Shown here: piece after piece, positions 27,137 to 35,832 of the stretch | Layout: each line of letters starts with the position of its first letter | Numbering within the stretch: position 1 is the stretch's first letter | Source: Akkermansia muciniphila | GTDB taxonomy: Bacteria; Verrucomicrobiota; Verrucomicrobiia; Verrucomicrobiales; V1-33 | Length of the DNA: 64,000 bases | Reading direction: 5' to 3' | Assembly: GCA_945900785.1 (NCBI GenBank) | Contig: CAMDJM010000008.1 | Location: 1-64,000 of the forward strand | Made by a program: the position numbers and the translations under genes | The notes under the pieces: model-generated | The model's input: the letters and a program-made list of their open reading frames with translations, nothing else | What the model was told of the DNA's origin: nothing | The model's database searches: none

Positions 27137-28594
27137 TCAGTTCTTCGGATTCATCCTCCTGAGGTCTTCGGCAGACGGGTCGAGGTGGAATTGTTTCCAG
27201 TAAATTTCCTTGAAGGGGTTCATCGCAGGTGGGGTGGCGGATTCGTTGACCAGACCGGGCTGGATGGAAGTCCACCAGGCATCGTAGGCGGTGCTGAGGC
27301 GCTGCACTTCGGCGGGGGTAGTGGGGGCGAGGTTGGTTTGTTGTCCGGGGTCGGCGGCGATATCGTAGAGTTCCCAGGCGGGAGCGGTGCCGCCCTCAAT
27401 GCTGATCAGGGTATAACGGCTATCCCGGATCGCGGCGTTGCGGTATTTGGCGGTGGCGGGCGCAGCTCCTTTGGGCCAGCGGCCGACGTGGGTGACGAGG
27501 GTGCGCTCCGGCCAGGGGGCAGCAGGATTTTCCAGCAGGGGAGTGAGATCCCGGCCTTCCACCTGGGCTTCGGCGGCGGCAGGAAGGGGGGCTCCGGCGA
27601 GAGTGGTGAGGGTGCGGAACACATCCACATGTGCCGTCAGAGCAGGACAATCCGCAGGTTGGAATTTCCCCGGCCAGCGCCAGAAGGAGAGGGCGCGGGT
27701 GCCGCCAATCCAGGGCGTGACCTTGGCCCCGCGCATGCCGGCATTGAAGACCTTCACGCCGGCGGTGCCGCCATTGTCATTCATCATCACCACAAGGGTT
27801 TGCCGGGCGATGCCCCATTCATCGAGTTTGGTGAGGAGTTTCCCCAGATTTCCGTCAATGTTATGGAGCATGCCGAAGAAGTTTTCCGTCTCCGGCCCGA
27901 GGCCTTTTCCTTCGTAGAGTGCCCGGTCCTCCGGCTTGGCGTGGTAGGGGGAGTGCGGGGCATTGGTGGCGATCCAGCAGAAGAAGGGACCGGAGGATTT
28001 CCGTTGTTCGATCCAGCGGGTGGCGCGGCCGAAAAAGACGTCCGTGCAGTAGCCTTTGGTTTTTTCAAACGTGCCATTATGCAGGATGGCGGGGTCAAAG
28101 TAAGTATTGCCGGGTGCATCGCCACAGGTGCCAGGAAAGGTCTGGCCGATGCCGCCGCCGCCGTGGATGAAGACCTCATCAAATCCACGCCGGTTGGGTT
28201 GATAGGCGGGTTCGTCGCCGAGGTGCCATTTGCCAAAGATGCCGGTGGCATACCCGGCAGACTTCAACACGCCAGGCAGCGTCACGGCCTCCAGGGTCAG
28301 GCGCTCGCGTTCCAAAATGGTGTGGGTGACGCCATTGCGGAATTCATGGCGGCCGGTGAGGAGCGCCGAGCGGGTGGGGGCGCAGGTGGGGCTGACCTGG
28401 AAGTTGGTGAAGCGGACGCTTTCGGCCCGCAGCCGGTCCATGTTGGGGGTTTTGAGGATGGGATTGCCATGAGCGGAGACATCCCCATAGCCCTGGTCAT
28501 CGGTGAGCAGGAAAATAACATTCGGCGGCGTGGCTGCCGGGGCCGGCAAGTTCAGGAAGCAGCAGAAAAGCCAGCAGAGGAGGATACGATTCAT
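27137..28594 (-). CDS. Secreted sulfatase (arylsulfatase family)
   Basis: 485 residues from ATG 28594. Signal peptide MNRILLCWLFCCFLNLPAPA. Metal-binding DDQGYGD (Asp32, Asp33), the formylglycine motif CAPTRSALLTGR with Cys71, GKWHLGD, and MNDNGGTAGVKVF (metal-binding Asp-Asn) are all present. Maturation needs a formylglycine-generating enzyme, not found in this window. Such enzymes remove sulfate from polysaccharides or glycoconjugates in the periplasm or outside the cell. It follows the DUF1501 gene by 173 bases on the same strand. The sugar cannot be predicted from sequence alone; a fructan partner is unlikely since natural fructans are not normally sulfated. Confidence 0.9.
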   Translation of the reverse strand: MNRILLCWLFCCFLNLPAPAATPPNVIFLLTDDQGYGDVSAHGNPILKTPNMDRLRAESVRFTNFQVSPTCAPTRSALLTGRHEFRNGVTHTILERERLTLEAVTLPGVLKSAGYATGIFGKWHLGDEPAYQPNRRGFDEVFIHGGGGIGQTFPGTCGDAPGNTYFDPAILHNGTFEKTKGYCTDVFFGRATRWIEQRKSSGPFFCWIATNAPHSPYHAKPEDRALYEGKGLGPETENFFGMLHNIDGNLGKLLTKLDEWGIARQTLVVMMNDNGGTAGVKVFNAGMRGAKVTPWIGGTRALSFWRWPGKFQPADCPALTAHVDVFRTLTTLAGAPLPAAAEAQVEGRDLTPLLENPAAPWPERTLVTHVGRWPKGAAPATAKYRNAAIRDSRYTLISIEGGTAPAWELYDIAADPGQQTNLAPTTPAEVQRLSTAYDAWWTSIQPGLVNESATPPAMNPFKEIYWKQFHLDPSAEDLRRMNPKN

Positions 28595-28767
28595 GGGACT
28601 ATACCACCGGCCACCCTTCCCAAAGTCAAGAACCGTCCTTCCGAAGTCCATAAAATCCGCTCGTTGGGGCGTGGCAGCCGGATCCTGGGGCAGGTCAGCC
28701 GCACCCTGGGGGCGCCCGGCCGCCTGCAACGGGTGGAATGCAGCGCGGTTTGGGATTTGGTCAGGGC

Positions 28768-30264
28768 TTACGCCAGCAGTTCCGCAATCACATGCCCATG
28801 CACATCCGTGAGGCGGCGGTCGATGCCATTGGTGCGGAAAGCCAGCTTCGTGTGGTCGATGCCAAGCAGGTGCAGGATAGTGGCGTGGATGTCGTAAACG
28901 GTCGTGGGATTTTTGCGGTCCAGCGGCTTGTAGCCCCACTGGTCGCTTTCGCCTGCAATGGTGCCGCCCTTGATGCCGCCGCCGCAGAGCCAATTGGTGA
29001 AGACGAAAGGATTGTGGTCGCGGCCCTTACCGCCCTGGGAGCTGGGCATGCGGCCAAATTCGGTGGTCCAAAGGATGATCGTATCCTCCAGCATGCCGCG
29101 TTGCTTCAGGTCTGCGATAAGCGCTGCGGTGCCCCGCGCCATCCCATTGGAGAGCGGGCCGTGGTCGCGGTGAATATCCTCATGGGAGTCCCAATTGCGG
29201 CGGGGGAAGGAGTTGTCATTGCCGCTCCAGATCTGGACAAAGCGCACGCCCCGCTCCAACAGGCGCCGGGCGGTCAGGCATTTTTGGGAAAAATGCCATG
29301 CTTCCTCATCCGCGTTGATTTCCGTGGGCCATGTTTTGGGTCCGCCATCAAGTCCGTAGAGTTTGAGAATGTGAGCGGGTTCCGCTTTGAGATTGAGGGC
29401 ATCCGGGGCAGCCAACTGCATGCGGGCGGCCAGCTCGTAGCTCCTGATGCGGGCTTCCAGGCGCTGGTCGCCTTCACGGGAGGCCGCGTGGCTGTGGTTC
29501 AGGCTGGCCAGCAGGGCTTGGGCGTCGGGTTCGCTGGCAGCATTGATGTAATGTCCCGCCGGATGGGGCCGCAGGTCAGCAATAGGATTGGGGGTTCCAG
29601 GATAAATGATGCTGCCACTGTGCTGGGAGGGCAGGAAGGCAGCGTCCCAATTTTTCACTCCATTGCTGCCAAACCCGCGGTGGTCCGGCAGCACGACAAA
29701 TGCGGGCAGGTTTTCATTCATGGAACCGAGGGCGTAGCTGACCCAGCAGCCCGCCCCGGGAAAGCCGGGAAGAATGAATCCCGTGGACTGCAGCAGGGTC
29801 GCCTGGGAATGCACCCCACTTTTACTGACCAGGTTGTGGATGAACGCCATTTCATCGGCATGGGCTCCCAGGGGAGCTACCGTTTCTCCCAGCATTTTAC
29901 CGCACTGCCCATACGGTTTAAAATTCCATACGGGCTTCATCCACGGGCCAAGTCCGTCCTGGAAGGCCTCCACTTTCTCGCCAAAATCGCTGGGTTTGCC
30001 ATCATATCTGACCAAATCCGGTTTGTAATCCCACAGATCCAGATGACTGGCGGCTCCGGACATGAACAACTGGATCACCCGTTTGGCCTTGGCAGGATGC
30101 GTGACGGAGGGATGGATGAGGGAAGAAGCTCCTTTGGCCTCATTTCCCAGCATGGCTGCCAGTGCCATGGTGCCGAAGCCGCCCCCGCACTGCCGTAGAA
30201 AATCGCGACGGGACAAGCGGCCGTGCCCTGCCTGGGGGCGATGAAAGGGAGAGTTGCTGTGCAT
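28768..30264 (-). CDS. DUF1501 Tat-exported protein (alkaline-phosphatase-like fold), pair 1
   Basis: 498 residues with a twin-arginine leader RLSRRDFLRQCGGGFGTMALAAMLG (Arg19, Arg20). The body has the DUF1501 pattern: AKRVIQLFMSGAASHLDLWDYKP, HNLVSKSGVHSQA, GCWVSYALGSMNENLPAFVVLPD, RRLLERGVRFVQIWSGNDNSF, NWDSHED, LWTTEFGRMPSSQG, GRDHNP. Members resemble the alkaline phosphatase superfamily, but no activity is established. It starts 3 bases after the stop of the DUF1549/1553 gene. This coupling is the rule in this phylum group and suggests a shared complex (inference). Confidence 0.9.
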   Translation of the reverse strand: MHSNSPFHRPQAGHGRLSRRDFLRQCGGGFGTMALAAMLGNEAKGASSLIHPSVTHPAKAKRVIQLFMSGAASHLDLWDYKPDLVRYDGKPSDFGEKVEAFQDGLGPWMKPVWNFKPYGQCGKMLGETVAPLGAHADEMAFIHNLVSKSGVHSQATLLQSTGFILPGFPGAGCWVSYALGSMNENLPAFVVLPDHRGFGSNGVKNWDAAFLPSQHSGSIIYPGTPNPIADLRPHPAGHYINAASEPDAQALLASLNHSHAASREGDQRLEARIRSYELAARMQLAAPDALNLKAEPAHILKLYGLDGGPKTWPTEINADEEAWHFSQKCLTARRLLERGVRFVQIWSGNDNSFPRRNWDSHEDIHRDHGPLSNGMARGTAALIADLKQRGMLEDTIILWTTEFGRMPSSQGGKGRDHNPFVFTNWLCGGGIKGGTIAGESDQWGYKPLDRKNPTTVYDIHATILHLLGIDHTKLAFRTNGIDRRLTDVHGHVIAELLA

Positions 30265-30267
30265 AAG

Positions 30268-33200
30268 TCAGTCGATGAAGGTAAACTCGTTCAGGTTGAA
30301 GATGACGCGGCAGGCATTGGCCAGACCGTGTTGCCTGATGAAGGCGCAGAGTTGATCCCGTTCCTGCGGGGTGGCACGGCGTCCCGTGGCGATCCGGATG
30401 GCGAGGTCCATCTGCGCGGCTGGATCGTCTCCGGCTTCGGCTTTCAGCCGGGCGGCAAAGTGGGTGGCCTGCACGACCATAAAACCGTTATTCAACAAGG
30501 CGAGTGCCTGTGACGGAGAGACGCTCTCATTCCGTTTCTCCACCCGCATGGAGGGATCGGCGCAGTCCAGCACCGTCATGAATGGCTGGGGCTGGGAACG
30601 CACCAGGAAGCGGTAAACGGCGCGCCGCCAGGTGGTGGGGTCACTGGGATCTGCCAGATTGTATTGATAATGGGGGGAATGTTCCGGGCGCTCGACCACG
30701 AAGTCTTTCCAGCCAGGACCACCCGGGGTGAGGTCCAGCTTTCCACTGGCGGCCAGCACGGCATCCCGCAGTGCTTCCGCTTCCAGTTTGCGCCGGTTCA
30801 TGCGCCATAAAAGGGAATTGCCGCTGTCGATTTCCGCAGCCCTCCCGTTGGCAACGGATGAACTTTGCCGGTAAGTCGCACTGGTGACGATCAGCCGGTG
30901 CAGTTTTTTCATGGAGCCCCCAAGGTCATCGCGGAAAGTTGCGGCGAGCCAGTCCAGCAATTCCGGATGCGTTGGCACCAAGCCCATGCGTCCAAAATCG
31001 TTAGCCGTGGTAACGAGTCCATTTCCGAAATGATAGAGCCACACCCGGTTGACAATGCTGCGGTAAGTGAGGGGATTGCGTTTATCGGTGATCCATTGGG
31101 CCAGAGCCGCCCGGCGGGCTCCTTCCGGGGCACCGGGGGCAAGATCGAATGCCGCAGGCAGCAGATCGTTGCAGGCAGCGAGGGCGGCTGGCTGCATTTC
31201 GGCCCGGGGCAGGGTGACCTGTCCGCGGGCGAGCAGATGGATCGCCCGGGGTCGGCCATGGGTGCCTTTGAAGTTCCCACTTCCGTGATGCACGGTGCCG
31301 GAATAAATCATCTGCATGGCCGGAAGCCTGGCCAGCTCATTTCTGGCGCCTTCCAACGCTGCAGCATTGGACGTGCGGGCGGCTTTGGCAGGCGCATCCA
31401 GGGCTTTGGCAATGAGGCCGTCCCGCTGCTGACGCAGGCTGGCCAGCTTTTCTGCAGCACCCGTAGCCGCCGGATAGATGCCGTCGGTGAGGTTTTGCAG
31501 TCCCCAGCGCACCGGGGCTTCGATGCTGTCCATGCTGGTGACTTTCGCTCCCAGGGCCAGGTTTTTTCCGGTGGTGTCAAAGACCTGAACTTCAGCCAGG
31601 GCGGCGGCGTAATCGTTCTGGCGCAGGGCGAGTTTCGTGATGGTGACCCGCAGGTAGCGGCCACTCTTTCCCTTGGCGGAAAAGCGCTGCGGAGCGGTGC
31701 CGGGGTTGGGAAAATCCTCAAGATCCCGGGCCGCTATCACCACCGGTTCCCCCGTGAAATCCCCGTTGCCGCTGGCCTCGATGCGGAACCGCACCGGAAA
31801 GCCGAAACCTGCTCCGATGCCATTGAAATCGTCCCATGCGCCAGCCAGGACGACCTGATCCAGGAGGGTCGTCTGCCCCAGATCCATCTGCACCCACTTG
31901 CGGGTTTCCTGCGCTTTTTCGATCTGGCTGTGCCAGCCATATTCGGGTTTTGCGCCCTGGGCCGCCGCTTTCCCGGCTTCGCTGATTTCCGCTTCCAAGC
32001 GGGCCAGGTCCGGGCCAGCCATTTCCGCCAGTTGCACGGCAAGGGCTTTTTCCTCCCGTTCCAAACTCTGGACTTTTTCAGTCAGAACCCGGCGTTTCTG
32101 CTTCAGGGCAGGGTCCACATCGTAGCTTTGGTCTGCCCGGTCCAAGGCAGCGAACACGGCCTGCAGGGAATAATAATCGTTCTGCGTGATGGGATCGAAT
32201 TTATGGTCATGGCATTGGGCGCACTGCACTGTAACACTGGTGAAGGTGCCAATCGTGTTGGCTACCATATCGTCGCGGTCCAAATGACGGGCGATTTTGC
32301 CATCGATTTTCTCTTCAGGCACCTCCGCATGGCCAATCAGGTCCCACGGGCCGGCGGAAATGAAACCCAGCGCCTCCATGCCATCCCGGGTGTCCGGAAA
32401 CAGGACATCTCCTGCCAACTGCTCCTGAACGAAGCGCTCATACGGCTTGTCCCCGTTGAAGGACCGGATCACATAATCCCGGTAGGGCCAGGCATTGGGC
32501 CGGGGCTGGTCCTTGTCGTAGCCGTGTGTCTCCCCGAAATGCACCACATCCAGCCAATGGCGTGCCCAGCGTTCACCATAGCGCGGGCTGGCAAGGAGCT
32601 GATCCACCAGTCTTTCATAGGCCGTGCCGGAAAGCCCGGATGCCTTCACGAAATCCTCCACCTCCCCGGGTGCGGGCGGCAGACCTGTAAGGTCGAAATA
32701 GACCCGCCGGATCAGCGTGCGGGCATCGGCCGGAGGGGCCATGGTGAGGTCCTTTTCCCTGAGCTTTGCTGTGGTAAAGGCATCAATGCTATTCCCGGTG
32801 GACTGCCCTTCCGGCACCGGTGGTTTGATCACGGGTTTCAGGGACCACCAATCCTTCCGGTCATCCACCCGGGCACCCGCTTCCTCCGGCCAGACCGCGC
32901 CATCGTCAATCCACCGGCGCAGCAGACCAATTTGCTCCGGATGGAGTGGCGGGCCCTTGGGCGGCATCTGCATGTCCCCGTCCAGTCCTGCCACGAAATG
33001 AATCAGCGGGCTTTCCGCGCTCCTGCCCGGCAGAATGTTCGGGGCGTGGCTGCCACCTTTTGTCAGGGCGATGGAGGCACTATCCAGCCGGTAGTCCCCT
33101 TTCTGCTTTTCCGGGCCATGGCATTTCAAGCAGGCCTGGGCAAAAATGGGCCTGATATCCCTGACAAAATCCACCGGCTGATCTGCCGCCGGCGGGAGCG

Positions 33201-33273
33201 GGGACAGGCCGGCAGATGCCGCCACACAGGAGGTTGCAGCCAGGATGAGGAGGCTTGGGGTTGGGCGGATCAT
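30268..33273 (-). CDS. DUF1549/DUF1553 cytochrome-like protein with inserted discoidin-type domain, pair 1
   Basis: ATG 33273 gives 1001 residues with an export signal (MIRPTPSLLILAATSCVAAS). Order: planctomycete-type cytochrome domain with CLKCH at 48-52 and the VDFVRDIRPIF lead; DUF1549 (LREKDLTMAPPADARTLIRR, FDLTGLPPAP, GERWARHWLDVVHFGETHG, AGDVLF); a second haem-type motif CAQCHDHKFDPIT; then ~200 residues of coiled and jelly-roll sequence including a coagulation-factor 5/8-like segment (KWVQMDLGQTTLLDQVVLAG to LRVTITKL); then DUF1553 (RRAALAQWITDKRNPLTYRS, VNRVWLYHFG, LFRLI-type helices, PFMTVLDCADPS). The discoidin-type insertion is absent from the two other copies here. Sugar-binding is a reasonable role for it. 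Confidence 0.88.
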   Translation of the reverse strand: MIRPTPSLLILAATSCVAASAGLSPLPPAADQPVDFVRDIRPIFAQACLKCHGPEKQKGDYRLDSASIALTKGGSHAPNILPGRSAESPLIHFVAGLDGDMQMPPKGPPLHPEQIGLLRRWIDDGAVWPEEAGARVDDRKDWWSLKPVIKPPVPEGQSTGNSIDAFTTAKLREKDLTMAPPADARTLIRRVYFDLTGLPPAPGEVEDFVKASGLSGTAYERLVDQLLASPRYGERWARHWLDVVHFGETHGYDKDQPRPNAWPYRDYVIRSFNGDKPYERFVQEQLAGDVLFPDTRDGMEALGFISAGPWDLIGHAEVPEEKIDGKIARHLDRDDMVANTIGTFTSVTVQCAQCHDHKFDPITQNDYYSLQAVFAALDRADQSYDVDPALKQKRRVLTEKVQSLEREEKALAVQLAEMAGPDLARLEAEISEAGKAAAQGAKPEYGWHSQIEKAQETRKWVQMDLGQTTLLDQVVLAGAWDDFNGIGAGFGFPVRFRIEASGNGDFTGEPVVIAARDLEDFPNPGTAPQRFSAKGKSGRYLRVTITKLALRQNDYAAALAEVQVFDTTGKNLALGAKVTSMDSIEAPVRWGLQNLTDGIYPAATGAAEKLASLRQQRDGLIAKALDAPAKAARTSNAAALEGARNELARLPAMQMIYSGTVHHGSGNFKGTHGRPRAIHLLARGQVTLPRAEMQPAALAACNDLLPAAFDLAPGAPEGARRAALAQWITDKRNPLTYRSIVNRVWLYHFGNGLVTTANDFGRMGLVPTHPELLDWLAATFRDDLGGSMKKLHRLIVTSATYRQSSSVANGRAAEIDSGNSLLWRMNRRKLEAEALRDAVLAASGKLDLTPGGPGWKDFVVERPEHSPHYQYNLADPSDPTTWRRAVYRFLVRSQPQPFMTVLDCADPSMRVEKRNESVSPSQALALLNNGFMVVQATHFAARLKAEAGDDPAAQMDLAIRIATGRRATPQERDQLCAFIRQHGLANACRVIFNLNEFTFID

Positions 33274-33585
33274 GCCTTGCATCATGCCATCGGAAAGCAT
33301 TAAAACAATGCCCATCATCGTGCGAAATGAAGGGATTGGAACTATTCGAAAGTAACGGCATGGTGACCCGGTTCATCATTTCCCATTTTCGCCCGCGCCG
33401 CTCCTTGAAAGTTGGATGCAGACGACTCAACCCGCCTTGCGCATGGCAGGGAACCGGCTTCGATCCTTGAAGGCGGATCCTCCTGCGGGCCGGAGTGACC
33501 GGAGCCAAACCTAACCCCAATAAGCCGCGTATCTTCTGTGCGCTTGAACCAGCCAAATAGCATTTTCATTTTAAACCAACCCCTG
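33274..33585. promoter_or_regulatory. Divergent promoter region of the fructan-related locus
   Basis: 312 bases between the two divergent units. The sequence near 33540-33580 is AT-rich, suited to a promoter for the GH32 unit, and 33290-33320 (TTAAAACAATGCCC on the plus strand) may serve the minus-strand unit. No operator palindrome stands out. No strong Shine-Dalgarno sequence precedes ATG 33586. Confidence 0.35.
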
Positions 33586-35760
33586 ATGCACTCCTTCATT
33601 CCTCAAAACCTGGCGCTGTCGGCCATCTGCCTTTTCGCGCCCGCCCTTCATGCCGCCGACCTGCCCATTGCTGATTTTGAAGGGGACAACTACGCGCCTT
33701 GGACAGTCACTGGCGATGCCTTTGGAACCGCTCCTGCGCGGGGACCGCTGCCCGGCCAGATGAATGTCGAGGACTTCAAGGGCAAGGGCCTCGTGAATTC
33801 GTTTCATAAAGGCGACGGCAGCACAGGCTCACTAACTTCACCGGAGTTCCGCGTTGAACGGCCGTTCATTTCCTTTTTGATTGGTGGCGGCATGGATAAT
33901 GAAAAACTGGCGCTGCAGCTTTGGGTGGATGGCAAGGCGGTGCGCTCCGCCACCGGCCCGAATGACCGTCCGGGCGGCACGGAAGCACTGGCCCAGGCCT
34001 CGTGGGATGTTGCGGAATTTGCAGGAAAAACCGCCACGCTGCGGATCATCGATGGAGCAACAGGAGGCTGGGGCCACCTCAATGTGGATCACATCCTGCA
34101 AACGGAGGTGAAGCCCAAGGGGCCGCCTCCATTGATCAGCAACGCAGAGCGCAGCCTGACCGCCACGGCCCGCTACCTGCACCTTCCCATCAAAAACGGA
34201 GCGCCCAAGCGGCTGGTGACGCTCCTGGTGGATGGCAAGGCCGAGGTGCGTAATGACATCGAACTTGCCGATGGCCCGCCCGACTGGTGGGCTCCCATGG
34301 AGGTGAGGGAGTGGAAAGGAAAATTCCTCACGCTGCGGGTGGACAGGATGCCGGAGGATTCCACGGCGCTGAGTTCCATCAGCCAAAGCGACAGCTTGAA
34401 GGATGCGGAGAACCTCTACCGCGAGCCGCTGCGTGGCCAATTCCATTTCTCCCCCCGCCGGGGCTGGAATAACGATCCGAACGGCATGGCATTTTATAAC
34501 GGAGAGTATCACCTCTTTTTCCAGCACAATCCCTATGGCTGGGGCTGGGGCAACATGCACTGGGGGCACGCGGTCAGCAAAGACATGGTCCACTGGGAGG
34601 AACTGGGTGACAAGCTTCTGCCCGATGCCATGGGGCCGATGTTCAGCGGCAGCGCCGTGGTGGATTGGCATAACACCAGCGGCTTCGGCAGGGAGGGCAA
34701 GCCGCCGCTGGTGCTCATTTACACCGCTGCGGGAAACCCCACCGTGCAGGGCATCGCCTTCAGCACGGATGGCAGGACATTTACGAAATATGACGGCAAT
34801 CCCGTGTTGAAACAAATCACAGGGGGAAATCGGGATCCGAAAGTGATCTGGCACGAGCCCACAAAAAAATGGGTAATGGTGCTCTACGTCGAGTGGGAGA
34901 AAACACACACCATCCACTTCTTCACTTCGCCCAACCTGCGCGACTGGACTCTGGCCAGTATCACGGAAGGAGACGCGCCAGGGAAACCGTATCTTTACGA
35001 ATGCCCGGACTTTTTTGAACTGCCAGTGGATGGCGATGGCTCCAGAAAGAAATGGGTGCTGCTGGGGGCCAACAGCGACTACGCCGTGGGCACCTTTGAT
35101 GGCATCCGCTTCAAGCCGGAGCAAACAAAGCTCCCCGGTCATCGTGGCCGGGGTTTCTACGCGCCGCAGACCTTCAGTGACATCCCGGAGAAGGATGGCC
35201 GCCGCATCCAGATCGGCTGGTTCCAGACCGAAACGAAAGGCATGCCCTTCAATCAGTCCATGACGGTGCCGCTGGAGTTGAAACTTGTCAGCACCCCCGA
35301 TGGACCGCGCATGACATTCACTCCCGTGAAGGAACTGGAAGCCCTCCGCACCAGGACGAATTCGTTCGAGGCCATGACCTTGGAACCGGGCGGTAAAAAC
35401 CCGCTCGATGCCCTGAACGCCGAACTCATCGAACTCCGCGCGGAAATCGAACCAGGCGATGCCAGCGAAATCGTCTTCAACATCCGGGACGCCATGGTCA
35501 TCTACGAACCGAAAAAGCAGGAACTGAGCGTCAATGGGCACCGTGCCCCAGCTCCGCTCCGCGAGGGCAAACTGCGCCTCACCATTTACTGCGACCGCAC
35601 CGGACTCGAAGTCTTCGCCAGCGATGGACTTTGCTACCTGCCAATGCCATTCAATACGAAGCCCGATAACAAGCGCCTCTTGCTGGAAACCCGCGGCGGA
35701 GCAGCCAGGCTCACCTCACTGCAAGTGCATGAACTCCGCTCCACGTGGAATCCGAAGTAA
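33586..35760 (+). CDS. Secreted GH32 fructan hydrolase (levanase/inulinase/invertase type)
   Basis: 724 residues from ATG 33586, signal peptide ending LHAADLP. Residues ~25-180 form a beta-sandwich (DFEGDNYAPWTVTGDAFG, LLIGGG-like core) and ~185-270 a second one. The GH32 five-bladed propeller begins at ~285. Catalytic triad: nucleophile Asp297 in GWNNDPNG, stabiliser Asp417 in GNRDPKV, acid/base Glu472 in YECPDFF. A C-terminal beta-sandwich (SEIVFNIRDAMVIYEPKKQE, YCDRTGLEVFASDG) completes the fold. GH32 enzymes release fructose from levan, inulin or sucrose. It leads a same-strand run ending in a GH172 gene, pointing to fructan use. Endo or exo action cannot be told from sequence alone. Confidence 0.93.
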   Translation: MHSFIPQNLALSAICLFAPALHAADLPIADFEGDNYAPWTVTGDAFGTAPARGPLPGQMNVEDFKGKGLVNSFHKGDGSTGSLTSPEFRVERPFISFLIGGGMDNEKLALQLWVDGKAVRSATGPNDRPGGTEALAQASWDVAEFAGKTATLRIIDGATGGWGHLNVDHILQTEVKPKGPPPLISNAERSLTATARYLHLPIKNGAPKRLVTLLVDGKAEVRNDIELADGPPDWWAPMEVREWKGKFLTLRVDRMPEDSTALSSISQSDSLKDAENLYREPLRGQFHFSPRRGWNNDPNGMAFYNGEYHLFFQHNPYGWGWGNMHWGHAVSKDMVHWEELGDKLLPDAMGPMFSGSAVVDWHNTSGFGREGKPPLVLIYTAAGNPTVQGIAFSTDGRTFTKYDGNPVLKQITGGNRDPKVIWHEPTKKWVMVLYVEWEKTHTIHFFTSPNLRDWTLASITEGDAPGKPYLYECPDFFELPVDGDGSRKKWVLLGANSDYAVGTFDGIRFKPEQTKLPGHRGRGFYAPQTFSDIPEKDGRRIQIGWFQTETKGMPFNQSMTVPLELKLVSTPDGPRMTFTPVKELEALRTRTNSFEAMTLEPGGKNPLDALNAELIELRAEIEPGDASEIVFNIRDAMVIYEPKKQELSVNGHRAPAPLREGKLRLTIYCDRTGLEVFASDGLCYLPMPFNTKPDNKRLLLETRGGAARLTSLQVHELRSTWNPK

Positions 35761-35832
35761 GTCATCCGCCCGGAGAATTCCAACAACCGAACTGAAATGC
35801 CATTACACTTCCGAATTCAGCGATTAAAGAGA

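Noticed and set aside
30865-33303. 812-residue plus-strand frame opposite the DUF1549/1553 gene
   Set aside because: Mirror of a strongly conserved coding strand; no recognisable motif.
33838-35541. 567-residue minus-strand frame opposite GH32
   Set aside because: Shadow of the GH32 gene, whose three catalytic residues are all in the plus frame.
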